Source of the DNA: Thermohalobaculum sp050331395
Lineage (GTDB): Bacteria > Pseudomonadota > Alphaproteobacteria > Rhodobacterales > Rhodobacteraceae
Direction of reading: 5' to 3'
Length of the DNA stretch: 42,265 nt
Assembly: GCA_050331395.1 (NCBI GenBank)
Contig: JBHJGX010000114.1
Span: 1-42,265, forward strand
How positions within the stretch are numbered: position 1 is the first letter of the stretch; each line of letters starts with the position of its first letter. Below, piece by piece: positions 1 through 7,584 of this stretch. The notes beneath the pieces are model-generated. The model made no database searches. It was not told the DNA's origin and saw only the letters and a program-made list of their open reading frames with translations. Position numbers and translations under genes: made by a program.

Positions 1-342
1 GGCCTGGGCTCGGAGAAAGTCGAGATTGCACAACCGGCCCGTATCGAGCAGCGGAAGCGCGGTTTCGAGGTGATCGCAGACCGCGCCGGCGATCCGCTTG
101 GCCTTCTGAAAGCCGCCGCCGGCGCTGGTCACGGTGACAGACACGCGATGCTCGGCTCCGCGACTGGTCTTAGTCGAGGCGTCCCGGACCTGTTCGGGAC
201 CGAGCGCGACATAGGTCTCCGGCAGAGCCCCCTCGGCGGGCATGTCGACGATCGGCACGCCGACGAGGGCCTCCGGCACGGCGTCATCGGTCAGGCGCTC
301 AAAGAGTGCACGCTGGAGAGCGGCCGCTGCTGCGTAGCTCAT
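1..342 (-). CDS. GTA/phage tail terminator (DUF3168 family), partial
   Basis: Partial gene: it starts with ATG at 342 and runs off the left edge after 114 codons. The product begins MSYAAAAALQRALFERL and contains EQVRDASTKTSRGAEHRVSV, a pattern typical of DUF3168 proteins. These are the gp8-type tail terminators that cap the tail tube and join it to the head in HK97-like phages and gene transfer agents. The ATG overlaps the TGA of the preceding gene (ATGA), which implies translational coupling. The position directly after the stopper gene is that of GTA g8. I infer that tail genes continue outside the window. Family assignment rests on recognised pattern and synteny. Confidence 0.8.
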   Translation of the reverse strand, partial: MSYAAAAALQRALFERLTDDAVPEALVGVPIVDMPAEGALPETYVALGPEQVRDASTKTSRGAEHRVSVTVTSAGGGFQKAKRIAGAVCDHLETALPLLDTGRLCNLDFLRAQA

Positions 343-677
343 GGCGCAATCTCCTCGACGGCGTTGCACAGAAGATGACGGCCTGAAGAGTCCGCCTCGG
401 TGACCGATAGGATGCGATAGACGCGACCACCCTCGCGGAAGCGGTGTGCAGCGGTGGGTCGCGACGGCGCGCCGTGGGGCGCGGCGCGAACGACGATCCG
501 GTGGTTCACACGTGACACGAGGGCCGCGCCGAGCGTTGCCTCTCCGGCTGGCGTCGACCGGATCTCCGCCCAGAGCCGCCCCCGCTCGGCCCAACTCTCG
601 GTATAGCCGCCCGAACCGTCCGCCACACGCTCCGGCACTTCCAGTGCCAATTGCCGGTTGAGCCTCGGCGCGGTCAT
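339..677 (-). CDS. GTA/phage head closure (stopper) protein, g7-like
   Basis: A 112-residue protein of the phage head-closure/head-tail joining family (SPP1 gp16-like). In the virion such proteins form the ring between adaptor and tail. Visible family features are the N-terminal PRLNRQLALEVPERVADGSGG block, a central beta-rich stretch with WAEIRSTPAGE, and the C-terminal GRVYRILSVTEAD followed by HLLCNAVEEI. Length matches the family. Its ATG overlaps the stop of the upstream adaptor gene (674-677), and its own stop overlaps the next ATG, so three structural genes are chained by 4-base overlaps. The order adaptor-stopper-terminator equals RcGTA g6-g7-g8. Confidence 0.85.
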   Translation of the reverse strand: MTAPRLNRQLALEVPERVADGSGGYTESWAERGRLWAEIRSTPAGEATLGAALVSRVNHRIVVRAAPHGAPSRPTAAHRFREGGRVYRILSVTEADSSGRHLLCNAVEEIAP

Positions 678-1273
678 GCCTGCGCCCCGCCGATGATCCG
701 CACGGTGCGGTATCGCTCGATCAGCGACGTCACGGTGAGGGGCATGTTGCCGTCGCGCGCGGCACTATCGCCACGGTTCTCGTAGAAGTACGCCGCAAGG
801 ATCAGCACGGCGAGTTGCAGGTCCGAAGGCAGGTTCTCCCTCTGATCGGCAAATCCGGCCGTGAAGGTAATCTGCGCCGTGCCGCCGGTGGGGATGCGAG
901 GAAGGCGATGGCAGTTCCCGCGCAGGAGCGGTCGCTGACTGTCCCGCACCAGATGCACGCAATTCATATCGTAGGGCGCAAGATCGCCGTCCCGCCCCAC
1001 AAGCGTCAGGCTCGTCACCTCTGACACCGGCGCGATGGGCAAAGCCTGCTCATGGTCCGAGCGCCAGGCGCTCACGATCCACCGGAACCCCCGCGCCAAC
1101 AATGCCTTGCCGGTCCGTGCCTCGATGGCCGCCAAGGCCGCGCGCAGCATCACTTCGAGAACGCCTTCCTGAAGACTTTCGTCGCCAAATCCCGACGCTG
1201 TGCGCAGATGCTCGCGAAACGCCTGCACGGGTAGGTCGAACACCGGGATCGTACTGGTCTCGACAAGGTTCAT
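674..1273 (-). CDS. GTA/phage head-tail connector (adaptor), g6-like
   Basis: A 199-residue head-tail adaptor of the phiE125 gp8/HK97 gp6 type, which forms the ring bound below the portal. The start chosen is ATG at 1273 (MNLVETSTIPVFDLPVQAFR) because GGAGAG lies just upstream; the frame is open further, but that extension is low-complexity and lies over a structured intergenic repeat. Recognisable parts are the N-terminal helical segment, the AAIEARTGKALL helix, the ITFTAGFADQRENLPSDL block and the AVLILAAYFYENRGD helix typical of these connectors. It overlaps the next gene by four bases. It lies between the capsid and stopper genes, as in GTA clusters. Confidence 0.85.
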   Translation of the reverse strand: MNLVETSTIPVFDLPVQAFREHLRTASGFGDESLQEGVLEVMLRAALAAIEARTGKALLARGFRWIVSAWRSDHEQALPIAPVSEVTSLTLVGRDGDLAPYDMNCVHLVRDSQRPLLRGNCHRLPRIPTGGTAQITFTAGFADQRENLPSDLQLAVLILAAYFYENRGDSAARDGNMPLTVTSLIERYRTVRIIGGAQA

Positions 1274-1310
1274 CGGCACTCTCCAAACCTCACTGCCAAA
1301 AAGCGGGGGT

Positions 1311-1390
1311 GGGGCATGCACCGACCGTGTTGCTCGGACAGAGGGAGCAGCTAGACAACAGGGTCGCATATTTGCTTTGGTGCATGCCCC
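1311..1390. repeat. 12-bp perfect inverted repeat spaced by 56 nt, between g5 and g6
   Basis: GGGGCATGCACC at 1311-1322 is matched by GGTGCATGCCCC at 1379-1390. The enclosed 56 nt also hold a smaller inverted repeat (TGCTC and GAGCA, near 1331-1349). The element fills most of the 161-nt gap between the capsid stop (1435) and the adaptor start (1273), inside an otherwise tightly packed operon. As RNA it would form a long stem after the capsid gene. It could be an mRNA stabiliser or attenuator that sets the capsid:connector ratio, or a small inserted repeat element. I see no clear target-site duplication. Confidence 0.6.
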
Positions 1391-1434
1391 GTATCGGGGC
1401 GAGATCGAGCCCGGCCCGATCCGCTGCGCTCAGA

Positions 1435-2613
1435 TCACGCGCTGAACTTCAGCAGCTTGATCGCGGCGAAATCGCTGACATCGCCGCCGACGCGCTTGGT
1501 CGCGTAGAACAGAACATGGGGCTTGGCCGAAAATGGATCGCGCAGAACACGCAGGTCGGGCCGCTCGGCGATGGTGTAGCCAGCGGCGAAGTCGCCAAAG
1601 GCGCTCGCGGCGCTGTCGGTCTCGATGTCCGGCATCTCTTCCGCGATCAGAACCGGGTAACCCATCAGGCGCGCCGGTTCCGCGGCGGCCAGACCGTCTG
1701 CCCAAAGGAAGCGCCCATCGGCATCCTTCATCTTACGCACGGCCCCGGCGGTCTTGGAATTCATCACGAAGCTCTCGTTGGCGCGGTAGGGTGCGCTCAG
1801 GGCGTAGACCAGCTCGATGATCGAATCCGACGCGTTGGTCGAGGCGAAGTCGCCGGCATTGCCGGTCTTGACATAACCGATGCTGCCCCACGCCCAGCCA
1901 GCGTCATCGACCTGCGCGTGGGTCAGGAAACCCTTCGGCTTTTCATTGCCATCGCCATTGATGAAGGCATCGGCCTCCGCCCGGGCGAACTTGTCGGCGA
2001 TGCGCCCGGCGAGCCAGGTCTCGACATCGAAGGCAGCGTCGTCCAGCAGCCGCTGGCTGGCCTTGGGCAGAGCGCTCAGCTCGTAGAGCGGGATCTTGAT
2101 CCGGTCGATCTGGGGCGACGCGGTTTCCGAAAGCGAACCCGTCTCGGACGCCCAGCCATGACCGATATCAGCGTGATCGACGAGCACGTCGTAGGAGGTT
2201 GCCTCGACATTCACGACCGTCGCAACTGCGCGGATCGAAGCGGTGGAATGGACCACGCTGCGAATCGTCTCGGCGGTCTGCGGATCGACAAGATAGCCGC
2301 CATCCGAGGCCACGGTCGTCAGGCTCTTGCCTTCCAGCTCCAGTCCTCGAAGCGCCGCGTCAACGCCGTTGCGCAGATAGCCGCCAAAGGCCGACTTGTG
2401 GCTCAGGTCCAGTTCGGCCGCGACGGACAGCGCCGGGCGCGCGGCAAGGGCAGTTTTGCGATCCAGCATGGTCAGTCTCTCATCCTGTGCTTGGAGGGTT
2501 TGGGTAATCTCGGCGCGAAACCCGCTGAGATCGGACAGCAAGCCAACCAGCGCGGATTTGACCTCGCCAGCTGCCGTCATGCCGTTCGGCCCGCCGGTGT
2601 CGGGTGTGGTCAT
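1435..2613 (-). CDS. Major capsid protein, HK97 fold (GTA g5-like)
   Basis: A 392-residue HK97-fold major capsid protein that builds the icosahedral head. The first ~100 residues are a charged, helical scaffolding-like region (AEITQTLQAQDERLTMLDRK) of the kind cut off by the prohead protease. The mature domain begins around LTTVASDGGYLVDPQTAETI, followed by SIRAVATVVNV, GWASETGSLSETASPQIDRI, FINGDGNEKPKGFL and ending RVGGDVSDFAAIKLLKFSA. These blocks are characteristic of GTA and GTA-related siphophage capsids. ATG at 2613 is preceded by AAGGAG. The protease gene lies immediately upstream, as in RcGTA. Confidence 0.93.
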   Translation of the reverse strand: MTTPDTGGPNGMTAAGEVKSALVGLLSDLSGFRAEITQTLQAQDERLTMLDRKTALAARPALSVAAELDLSHKSAFGGYLRNGVDAALRGLELEGKSLTTVASDGGYLVDPQTAETIRSVVHSTASIRAVATVVNVEATSYDVLVDHADIGHGWASETGSLSETASPQIDRIKIPLYELSALPKASQRLLDDAAFDVETWLAGRIADKFARAEADAFINGDGNEKPKGFLTHAQVDDAGWAWGSIGYVKTGNAGDFASTNASDSIIELVYALSAPYRANESFVMNSKTAGAVRKMKDADGRFLWADGLAAAEPARLMGYPVLIAEEMPDIETDSAASAFGDFAAGYTIAERPDLRVLRDPFSAKPHVLFYATKRVGGDVSDFAAIKLLKFSA

Positions 2614-2643
2614 CTCAGGCTCCTTCTTGGAATTTGCGCAGGC

Positions 2644-3216
2644 TCAGGCCGCGCCGGTCAGCGCGCGTCGGGCGTCCTGCAAAGCAGTCGCCAGATCGCG
2701 CAAGATATCGTCCTCCCGGGCCTCGGCCTTCGCGCCGATCCGGGCTTGCGGAAGCATCGGAAAGGTCACGACGGACACTTCCCAGAGGTCGAGCTCCGTC
2801 AGCAGCCTCCGGCCCTGCTCGTCGCGCTGGGCCATCACGGTGCGATAACCGATGGACAATCCGTCAAGCGCCCCAGCCTCGATCAGGCAGGCAGCTTCGC
2901 GGGCGCGCGAAACCTCGGTCACCAGCCGGCCCTTCACGTAGAGACCGCGCTCATCCTCGCGCACCTTGTCCCAGATCCCGATCGGCTGGGCCGGATCGTG
3001 CTGCCAGAGGAACTTGACCCGCCGGCCCTCGGCGGAGAGCCGGGCGAGCGAGGCGCGGAAGGCCCCGGGCGCCACCACGTCGCCCGACTGGTCGGGCACG
3101 CCGAAGAGCGAGGCGTAGCCCTTGAGCCGGCCCGCCTCGGCCGCGTCCGGGTCGAGCAACTGGTCGAGGCGCACGAATTTGGTCTCGAGCCCGCGCAGGG
3201 TCTCGGCTGTCAGCAT
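2644..3216 (-). CDS. HK97 family prohead protease (GTA g4-like)
   Basis: A 190-residue serine protease that matures the prohead by cleaving the capsid N-terminal region. The start is ATG at 3216 (MLTAETLRGLETKFVRLDQL), with GAGGAGA upstream; the longer open frame is antisense-derived and was not used. Family blocks are GYASLFGVPDQSGDVVAPGA, the His-containing KFLWQHDPAQPIG, the catalytic-Ser region GALDGLSIGY and the ELDLWEVSVVTFPM strand. These are the three segments that carry the herpes-protease-like active site. It lies 11 nt after the portal stop, so the small membrane gene g3.5 found here in R. capsulatus GTA has no room. Confidence 0.9.
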   Translation of the reverse strand: MLTAETLRGLETKFVRLDQLLDPDAAEAGRLKGYASLFGVPDQSGDVVAPGAFRASLARLSAEGRRVKFLWQHDPAQPIGIWDKVREDERGLYVKGRLVTEVSRAREAACLIEAGALDGLSIGYRTVMAQRDEQGRRLLTELDLWEVSVVTFPMLPQARIGAKAEAREDDILRDLATALQDARRALTGAA

Positions 3217-3227
3217 GGGATCTCCTC

Positions 3228-4421
3228 TCAGGCGATGGGGCGGGGCGGCAAACCGAGGAGCGCGCGCTTCTCGGCAGGCTCGAGGAAGTCGGCATTGGCG
3301 ATCCGCTTCCACTGGGCGTCGCGCTCGGCGCCGAGGGCGGGGACCTGGTCGAGATCGGGCTCGAGCGCGAGCCGCATTCCCGCGCCCTCGCCGAGCCAGC
3401 TCGCCATCGCGCTGCCGAGTTTCCGCACCAGCGGCAGAACCGTCTGGCGATAGAAGGCGCGGTTCGCTTCCTGATAGTTCGAATAAGTGTTGTCGCCGGG
3501 CAGGCCGAGCAGCATCGGCGGGATCCCGAAGGCGAGCGCGATGTCGCGTGCGGCCGCGTTCTTGGTGGCAAGGAATTCCATATCCGCCGGCGAATAGCCC
3601 ATCGGCCGCCAGTCCAGGCCGCCTTCGAGGAGCATCGGGCGGCCGGCGTTCCGCGCCCCTTGGTGATGCTCTTCGATCTCGCGCGAGAGGCGTTGGAACT
3701 GCTCTTCGGAGAGCGGCCCGTCGCCGCCCTGAAAGACGATTGCGCCCGAGGGCCGGGCCGCATTGTCCAAAAGCGCTTTCGTCCAGCGCGCGGCCGCGTT
3801 GTGCACATCGATCGAGGCTGCGGCGGCGGCCAGCGGGCTCAGCCCGTAATGGTCGTCGAGCGGATGGAACGACCGCACATGCAGGATCGGACGGGCCTCG
3901 GGCGTAATCTCCCAGCGGTGCTTCGCGCGGCCGACCGCGTATTCGTAGGCCGCCGGCCAGCCGTCCTCGCCCGGGATCACCCGCATCCGGTCGGGGCGCA
4001 GCGTATGGAGCTCGCGCGGCAGCCCGGAGCTATCCGGCGCGGCCGCTTCGAGATAGGCATTCCCGGCCAAAAGGATATGGCCGTAGACATGCTCGAGAAA
4101 GCCGCGGCCGTCCTGGCCGGGATTGGGCTGGGCGAGGAGGCGGATCACCGGGTGTTCGGTCCGCCGCTCGCCGTCCTCCGAGAGCAAAAGCGGGATCGCC
4201 GCCGCCGCCTCGGCCACCATGCGCACGGCACGGAAGCCAACGACGTTCTCCGCATAGCAGGTGCGGGTGAGCGAGACCTGGTCGCGCGGGGTCCAACAGG
4301 CCCGCCCGGTGCCGTGGAACGCCATCACCGGCCCGGCCGCCGAGGCCTTTGCCTCGGCCGGGCGCGCACCGGCGCGGACCGGCGGGGCGGCGGGGCCCTG
4401 CCGGCGGAACAGTTTGAACAT
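3228..4421 (-). CDS. Phage/GTA portal protein (g3-like)
   Basis: A 397-residue HK97-type portal protein, the dodecameric channel at the capsid vertex through which DNA is packaged. The start is ATG at 4421 (MFKLFRRQG), the usual short basic N-terminus. Recognisable segments are YAENVVGFRAVRMVAEAAAA, EHPVIRLLAQPNPGQDG, HILLAGNAYLEA, RPDRMRVIPGEDGWPAAYEY, VRSFHPLDDHYGLSPLAAA and the C-terminal FGIPPMLLGLPGDNTYSNY with EANRAFYRQTVLPL. The N-terminal tail before CWTPRD is low-complexity. It sits between the large terminase (23 nt upstream) and the prohead protease (11 nt downstream), as expected for GTA g3. Confidence 0.93.
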   Translation of the reverse strand: MFKLFRRQGPAAPPVRAGARPAEAKASAAGPVMAFHGTGRACWTPRDQVSLTRTCYAENVVGFRAVRMVAEAAAAIPLLLSEDGERRTEHPVIRLLAQPNPGQDGRGFLEHVYGHILLAGNAYLEAAAPDSSGLPRELHTLRPDRMRVIPGEDGWPAAYEYAVGRAKHRWEITPEARPILHVRSFHPLDDHYGLSPLAAAAASIDVHNAAARWTKALLDNAARPSGAIVFQGGDGPLSEEQFQRLSREIEEHHQGARNAGRPMLLEGGLDWRPMGYSPADMEFLATKNAAARDIALAFGIPPMLLGLPGDNTYSNYQEANRAFYRQTVLPLVRKLGSAMASWLGEGAGMRLALEPDLDQVPALGAERDAQWKRIANADFLEPAEKRALLGLPPRPIA

Positions 4422-4444
4422 GCGGGGTCTCCCGACTGTGGGGG

Positions 4445-5797
4445 TCAGAGGCGGCGGGCGCGGGGGCGGCCGGGCTCGCGGTCGAGAACGAGATCGGTCA
4501 ACGCCCAGACGAGCGCGTCGAGCCGGTCGGGGCTTTTGATGCCGCCGGCGTTCTTCTGGGTGAAACGGCACATCTCGGCTTCGAGTTCGGGGAAAGCGCC
4601 CACATGGTGGATCCGCCCCTGCTCGTAGAGCGCGGCGACCGGCTCGGCGCGGAGGCGCTTGCCGCGGGTCGCCCGGACGGCGCGGAAGCTGATCTCCGGG
4701 GCGACCTGGCGGAGCACTTGCTCGACCAGATCGCCGCCTTGGTTCACTTCGGCAACCACCCGGTCCGCTCCAAATGCGTGAAAAGCTTCTGCAGCGCGGC
4801 CTGCCCAATCTCGCGGAGTTTGACGCGCACGAGACCGGTCAGCCAGGACATAAACATGTGGAACATCGGGCTCTCCTTCTGAGCGGACATGGCGGATCCC
4901 GGCGACGACGAGGCCGCAGGCATCGGAGGTGTCTTTGGACGTGACCGGCGGGTCGATGGCGACGACCACCCGGTCGAGCTCGGGCGCCGCGGCGACCCGG
5001 GCGGCATCGATGAGGCGGGGCGTCCAGAGCGCGCCCTCGGGTGCCTCGAGGAGGGCGCCGTCGAGTTCTTGCCGGCCGAGCGCCGTGCCGCCGTAGCGGG
5101 CCTCGAGCGCGGCGACGAAACCGGGCGCGAGGTGGCGGGCATTGGCGGCGGTGCCGGCGCGCGTGGTCACGGTCCCCGGATCGGCGAGGATCTCCCGGAG
5201 AACCGGATTGTCCCGCGGCGTTGTCGTCACGACCTGGCGCGGGTCGTCGCCGAGGCGGAGGCAGAATTGGAGCATGTCCCAGGCCTCCCGGCATTTGCGC
5301 CATTTCGCGAGTTCGTCTGACCAGGCGGCGTCGAATTGCGGTCCGCGCAGGCTTTCGGGGTGGGCGGCCGAGGCGATGGTCGCCTCGGCCCCGTTCGGCC
5401 AGACGAGCCGGTTGCGGCTCGCGATCAGTGTCGGGCGACGGTCGGGCGGCGAGCAGGCGAGAAGCCCGCTCTCCCCCTCGACCATAACCGCGCGGGCCTG
5501 CTCGATGGTCTCGCCGAGAAGGCAGACGCGGCGCGCCCGGCCGGGATCGCGGGGACCCGGGCCTTCGACCATTGCGCGGACCCATTCGGCGCCCGCCCGG
5601 GTTTTGCCTGCACCCCGGCCGCCGAGGATCACCCAGACCCGCCAGTCGCCCTCGGGGGCGAGCTGGTGGTCTGGATGCGCCCAGACGCGCCAGAGATAAG
5701 GGAGCGCCCGAAACGCGTTCTCCGACAGGCTGTCGAGGAACGCGGTCCGCGCCGCCTCAGGCAGCGAGGCGATCCAGGCGGCGGGCGATTTCGTCAC
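4445..5797 (-). CDS. Terminase large subunit, DNA-packaging ATPase/nuclease (GTA g2-like)
   Basis: A 450-residue large terminase that pumps DNA into the head and cuts it. Walker A GGRGAGKT is at residues 59-66. The ATPase domain continues with GPQFDAAWSDELAKW, the Walker B/catalytic-Glu region, and TTTPRDNPVL, the coupling motif. The C-terminal RNase H-like nuclease shows VVAIDPPVTSKDTSDACGLV, DRVVAEVNQGGDLVEQVL and SPDRLDALVWALTDL, which hold the acidic metal ligands. I chose GTG at 5797 because GGAG lies 8 nt upstream and the protein then begins (M)TKSPAAWIASLPEAAR like GTA terminases; an ATG at 5836 is the alternative. It overlaps the small-terminase frame by about 40 nt. Confidence 0.92.
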   Translation of the reverse strand: MTKSPAAWIASLPEAARTAFLDSLSENAFRALPYLWRVWAHPDHQLAPEGDWRVWVILGGRGAGKTRAGAEWVRAMVEGPGPRDPGRARRVCLLGETIEQARAVMVEGESGLLACSPPDRRPTLIASRNRLVWPNGAEATIASAAHPESLRGPQFDAAWSDELAKWRKCREAWDMLQFCLRLGDDPRQVVTTTPRDNPVLREILADPGTVTTRAGTAANARHLAPGFVAALEARYGGTALGRQELDGALLEAPEGALWTPRLIDAARVAAAPELDRVVVAIDPPVTSKDTSDACGLVVAGIRHVRSEGEPDVPHVYVLADRSRARQTPRDWAGRAAEAFHAFGADRVVAEVNQGGDLVEQVLRQVAPEISFRAVRATRGKRLRAEPVAALYEQGRIHHVGAFPELEAEMCRFTQKNAGGIKSPDRLDALVWALTDLVLDREPGRPRARRL

Positions 5798-6098
5798 GCG
5801 CGGCCTCCAGGTCGAGCATCTGACGGCGCTCGGCATCGGTATCGCGGCCGAGCTTTTGTTGGATCTCCAGGACCTTGAGCAGAGCCTGTTGGTTCTGCCG
5901 GATCAGGTCCCGGACTTTGTCGACGCGGGCCTCGTCGATCGGATCCACATCGGACTGGAACAGCCGGTCGATCTCGAGTTCGAGGAAGGCGGCGACGTCG
6001 GCAAAGATCCGGCGCGCCCGGTCCAGCGTCTGGTCGACGGTTTCGTGCGTGCACGTATCACCCCGCCGACCAACCATATCGTTGATCGTCGTTCTCAC
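5757..6098 (-). CDS. GTA small terminase-like protein (g1 position)
   Basis: A predicted 113-residue, highly charged helical protein. A GTG at 6098 (VRTTINDMVGRRGDTCTHETV) with an AGAAAGG-like sequence upstream is the best start; ATG at 6077 is possible. The sequence VDKVRDLIRQNQQALLKVLE and then IQQKLGRDTDAERRQMLDLE reads as two long amphipathic helices, consistent with the DNA-binding and oligomerising small terminase g1 of GTAs, which fixes packaging specificity or, in GTAs, allows random packaging. It is the first gene of the head operon and overlaps the large-terminase start. The assignment is mainly by position and helical character, because this protein is poorly conserved. Confidence 0.65.
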   Translation of the reverse strand: MRTTINDMVGRRGDTCTHETVDQTLDRARRIFADVAAFLELEIDRLFQSDVDPIDEARVDKVRDLIRQNQQALLKVLEIQQKLGRDTDAERRQMLDLEAARDEIARRLDRLAA

Positions 6099-6342
6099 GG
6101 CGGTGCCCTTTCTTGGTTGAACGGGCTGGCCCCCCGGCCTGCCCGGGTAAGGCCCGGCCACCGCAGACGCGGCGAGGGGCGCAGACCAAGAGGGAGAGGC
6201 CGATCGGGGCGTTGGCGAAAGCCGGGAGGGAAGCGCCGCGGGTCGTTCAGACCCTTTTATCGCAGCGTGTTTGAGGGGGTACTCTGGAGCGCACGCAAAG
6301 TCAACAAGAAAATTGTATATAACAAGTAAAGATGGTTGCTGA
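6099..6342 (-). promoter_or_regulatory. AT-rich leader/promoter region ahead of GTA g1
   Basis: This 244-nt gene-free stretch precedes the leftward GTA operon. Its distal part (about 6290-6358, extending into the last codons of the GT87 gene) is strikingly AT-rich against GC-rich surroundings, with TATATAACAAGTAAAG on the + strand. It is the obvious place for the GTA promoter and activator binding. I cannot fix -35/-10 elements: TTGACT occurs on the minus strand near 6300, but no good -10 follows at 17 nt. The remainder is GC-rich with no recognisable gene. Confidence 0.4.
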
Positions 6343-7584
6343 TTATTTATGAATTGGTAACTTTCGGCCGATGGCGCCCTGCAGGCAGTGGCCGAAGAGC
6401 AGCCAGCCGACAAGGCAGCCGAGTGGCGGAAAAACAAACGACGTCAGCAAGTTGGCCACATAGGCAGCGGTCAGGATCGCGGCCTCGAAAGGTCGGAACC
6501 CGGCCGCGCGGGCATGGGCGATCTGAAACGCGGCGCCCACCAAGAGCACGTGCGTCTCGTAAGGGTAGAGCCGCGGCGTCGCGATGGCCGTTGCATAGCA
6601 GACGAGCGCGGCCTTGAGCCCGGGCGCCACGCGCGGGTCGGCCCAGATCCGGGCGGTCAGCGCGACCGCGGCGAGACCGGCAAACCCGTGGATCGCGAGC
6701 GCCGGCCCCGACGGTATCTCGACCGCGCGGAGGAGCCCGAAGAGCGTCACGTTGAGCGTCGCGTGTTGAACGAAGGCGTCCCCGCCCGCGGCACTTCCGG
6801 CGAGGCCGGCGACGGCCCGGGCGATCCCGTCCGCGAACCCGCTCCAGGCGGCGGCGCCGAAGACCGCCGCGCTGAGGCCGGCGAGCGCCAATCCGACCGC
6901 GGCGGCGACGCTTAGGCTCTGCCAGCGGCCTCCGGCGATGAGGGCGACCGGAAGCGCGGCCAGGAGCGTCGGTTTCAGCGCGAGAAGCGCGAGCACCGGA
7001 CCCGCCACGGCCGGGCGCGGCCGCAAGACCGCCGCCCGCACGGCCACCGCCAGCAAGGCTGCGGTCAGGAACCCGGTCTGTCCGCCGGCGACGACGAGCA
7101 GGGTCGGCGCGGCTGCGGCCGCCGCCACGAGGGTCCGGGCCCCCGGCAGCACCTGCCAAAGCGCAATCGCAAACGCGGCCGCGGTCAGCACCGTCCAAAG
7201 CGCCATCGCCGGCCAGAACGGCAGCGCGGCAAAGGGGGCGAACACCGCGAGCATCGGCGGGGGATGCAGAAACGGCAGGTCGCTCGCCATGACGACGCCG
7301 AGCGCCTCGCCCTGGGCCGCCCGCGCGAGCGCCCAGTCATAGGCCTCCGCGCCGCGGCCCTCGAGCGCCAGGCCGCCCGCCGCCCAAAACGCCGTGAAAT
7401 CCGGCCGGTCCGTCAGGCTCGCCCCGGTTCCTGTCGCTTGCCAGACGGGCACGAGGTAAAGGCCTGCGACGACCAGGTTGAGGACTGCGAGCACCGCAAG
7501 CAGCGCATCGAGCGGACGGAGGCCGGGCCGCTCAGGGCTGGGTTTGGGGGCGTTGCCGTTGGAACTGGCGCCAGGCGCGGACAT
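6343..7584 (-). CDS. Multipass membrane glycosyltransferase, GT87/DUF2029-like
   Basis: A 413-residue integral membrane protein with about ten hydrophobic helices. The layout fits DUF2029/GT87 polyprenyl-phosphate-mannose-dependent glycosyltransferases: an N-terminal helix, then DRPDFTAFWAAGGLALEGRG (the D/F-rich loop that carries the catalytic acid in GT-C enzymes), YDWALARAAQGE, FLHPPPMLAVFAPFAALPFW, and LLALKPTLLAALPVALIAGG (a family hallmark). The start is ATG at 7584 (MSAPGASSNGNAPKPS) with GGAG upstream; it overlaps the end of mltG by 53 nt, implying coupling. The acceptor is unknown. The 3' end (RKLPIHK) is unusually AT-rich and adjoins the GTA promoter region. Confidence 0.75.
   Translation of the reverse strand: MSAPGASSNGNAPKPSPERPGLRPLDALLAVLAVLNLVVAGLYLVPVWQATGTGASLTDRPDFTAFWAAGGLALEGRGAEAYDWALARAAQGEALGVVMASDLPFLHPPPMLAVFAPFAALPFWPAMALWTVLTAAAFAIALWQVLPGARTLVAAAAAAPTLLVVAGGQTGFLTAALLAVAVRAAVLRPRPAVAGPVLALLALKPTLLAALPVALIAGGRWQSLSVAAAVGLALAGLSAAVFGAAAWSGFADGIARAVAGLAGSAAGGDAFVQHATLNVTLFGLLRAVEIPSGPALAIHGFAGLAAVALTARIWADPRVAPGLKAALVCYATAIATPRLYPYETHVLLVGAAFQIAHARAAGFRPFEAAILTAAYVANLLTSFVFPPLGCLVGWLLFGHCLQGAIGRKLPIHK

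Noticed and set aside
1311..1390. Miniature transposable element
   Set aside because: The 12-bp terminal repeats fit, but no target duplication is visible and only one copy is seen here. Kept as an unassigned inverted repeat.
1102..3453. Very long open frame (783 codons) antisense to the GTA capsid, protease and adaptor genes
   Set aside because: It crosses several well-supported genes on the other strand, has no family motifs and is Arg/Gly/His-rich as expected for high-GC antisense frames.
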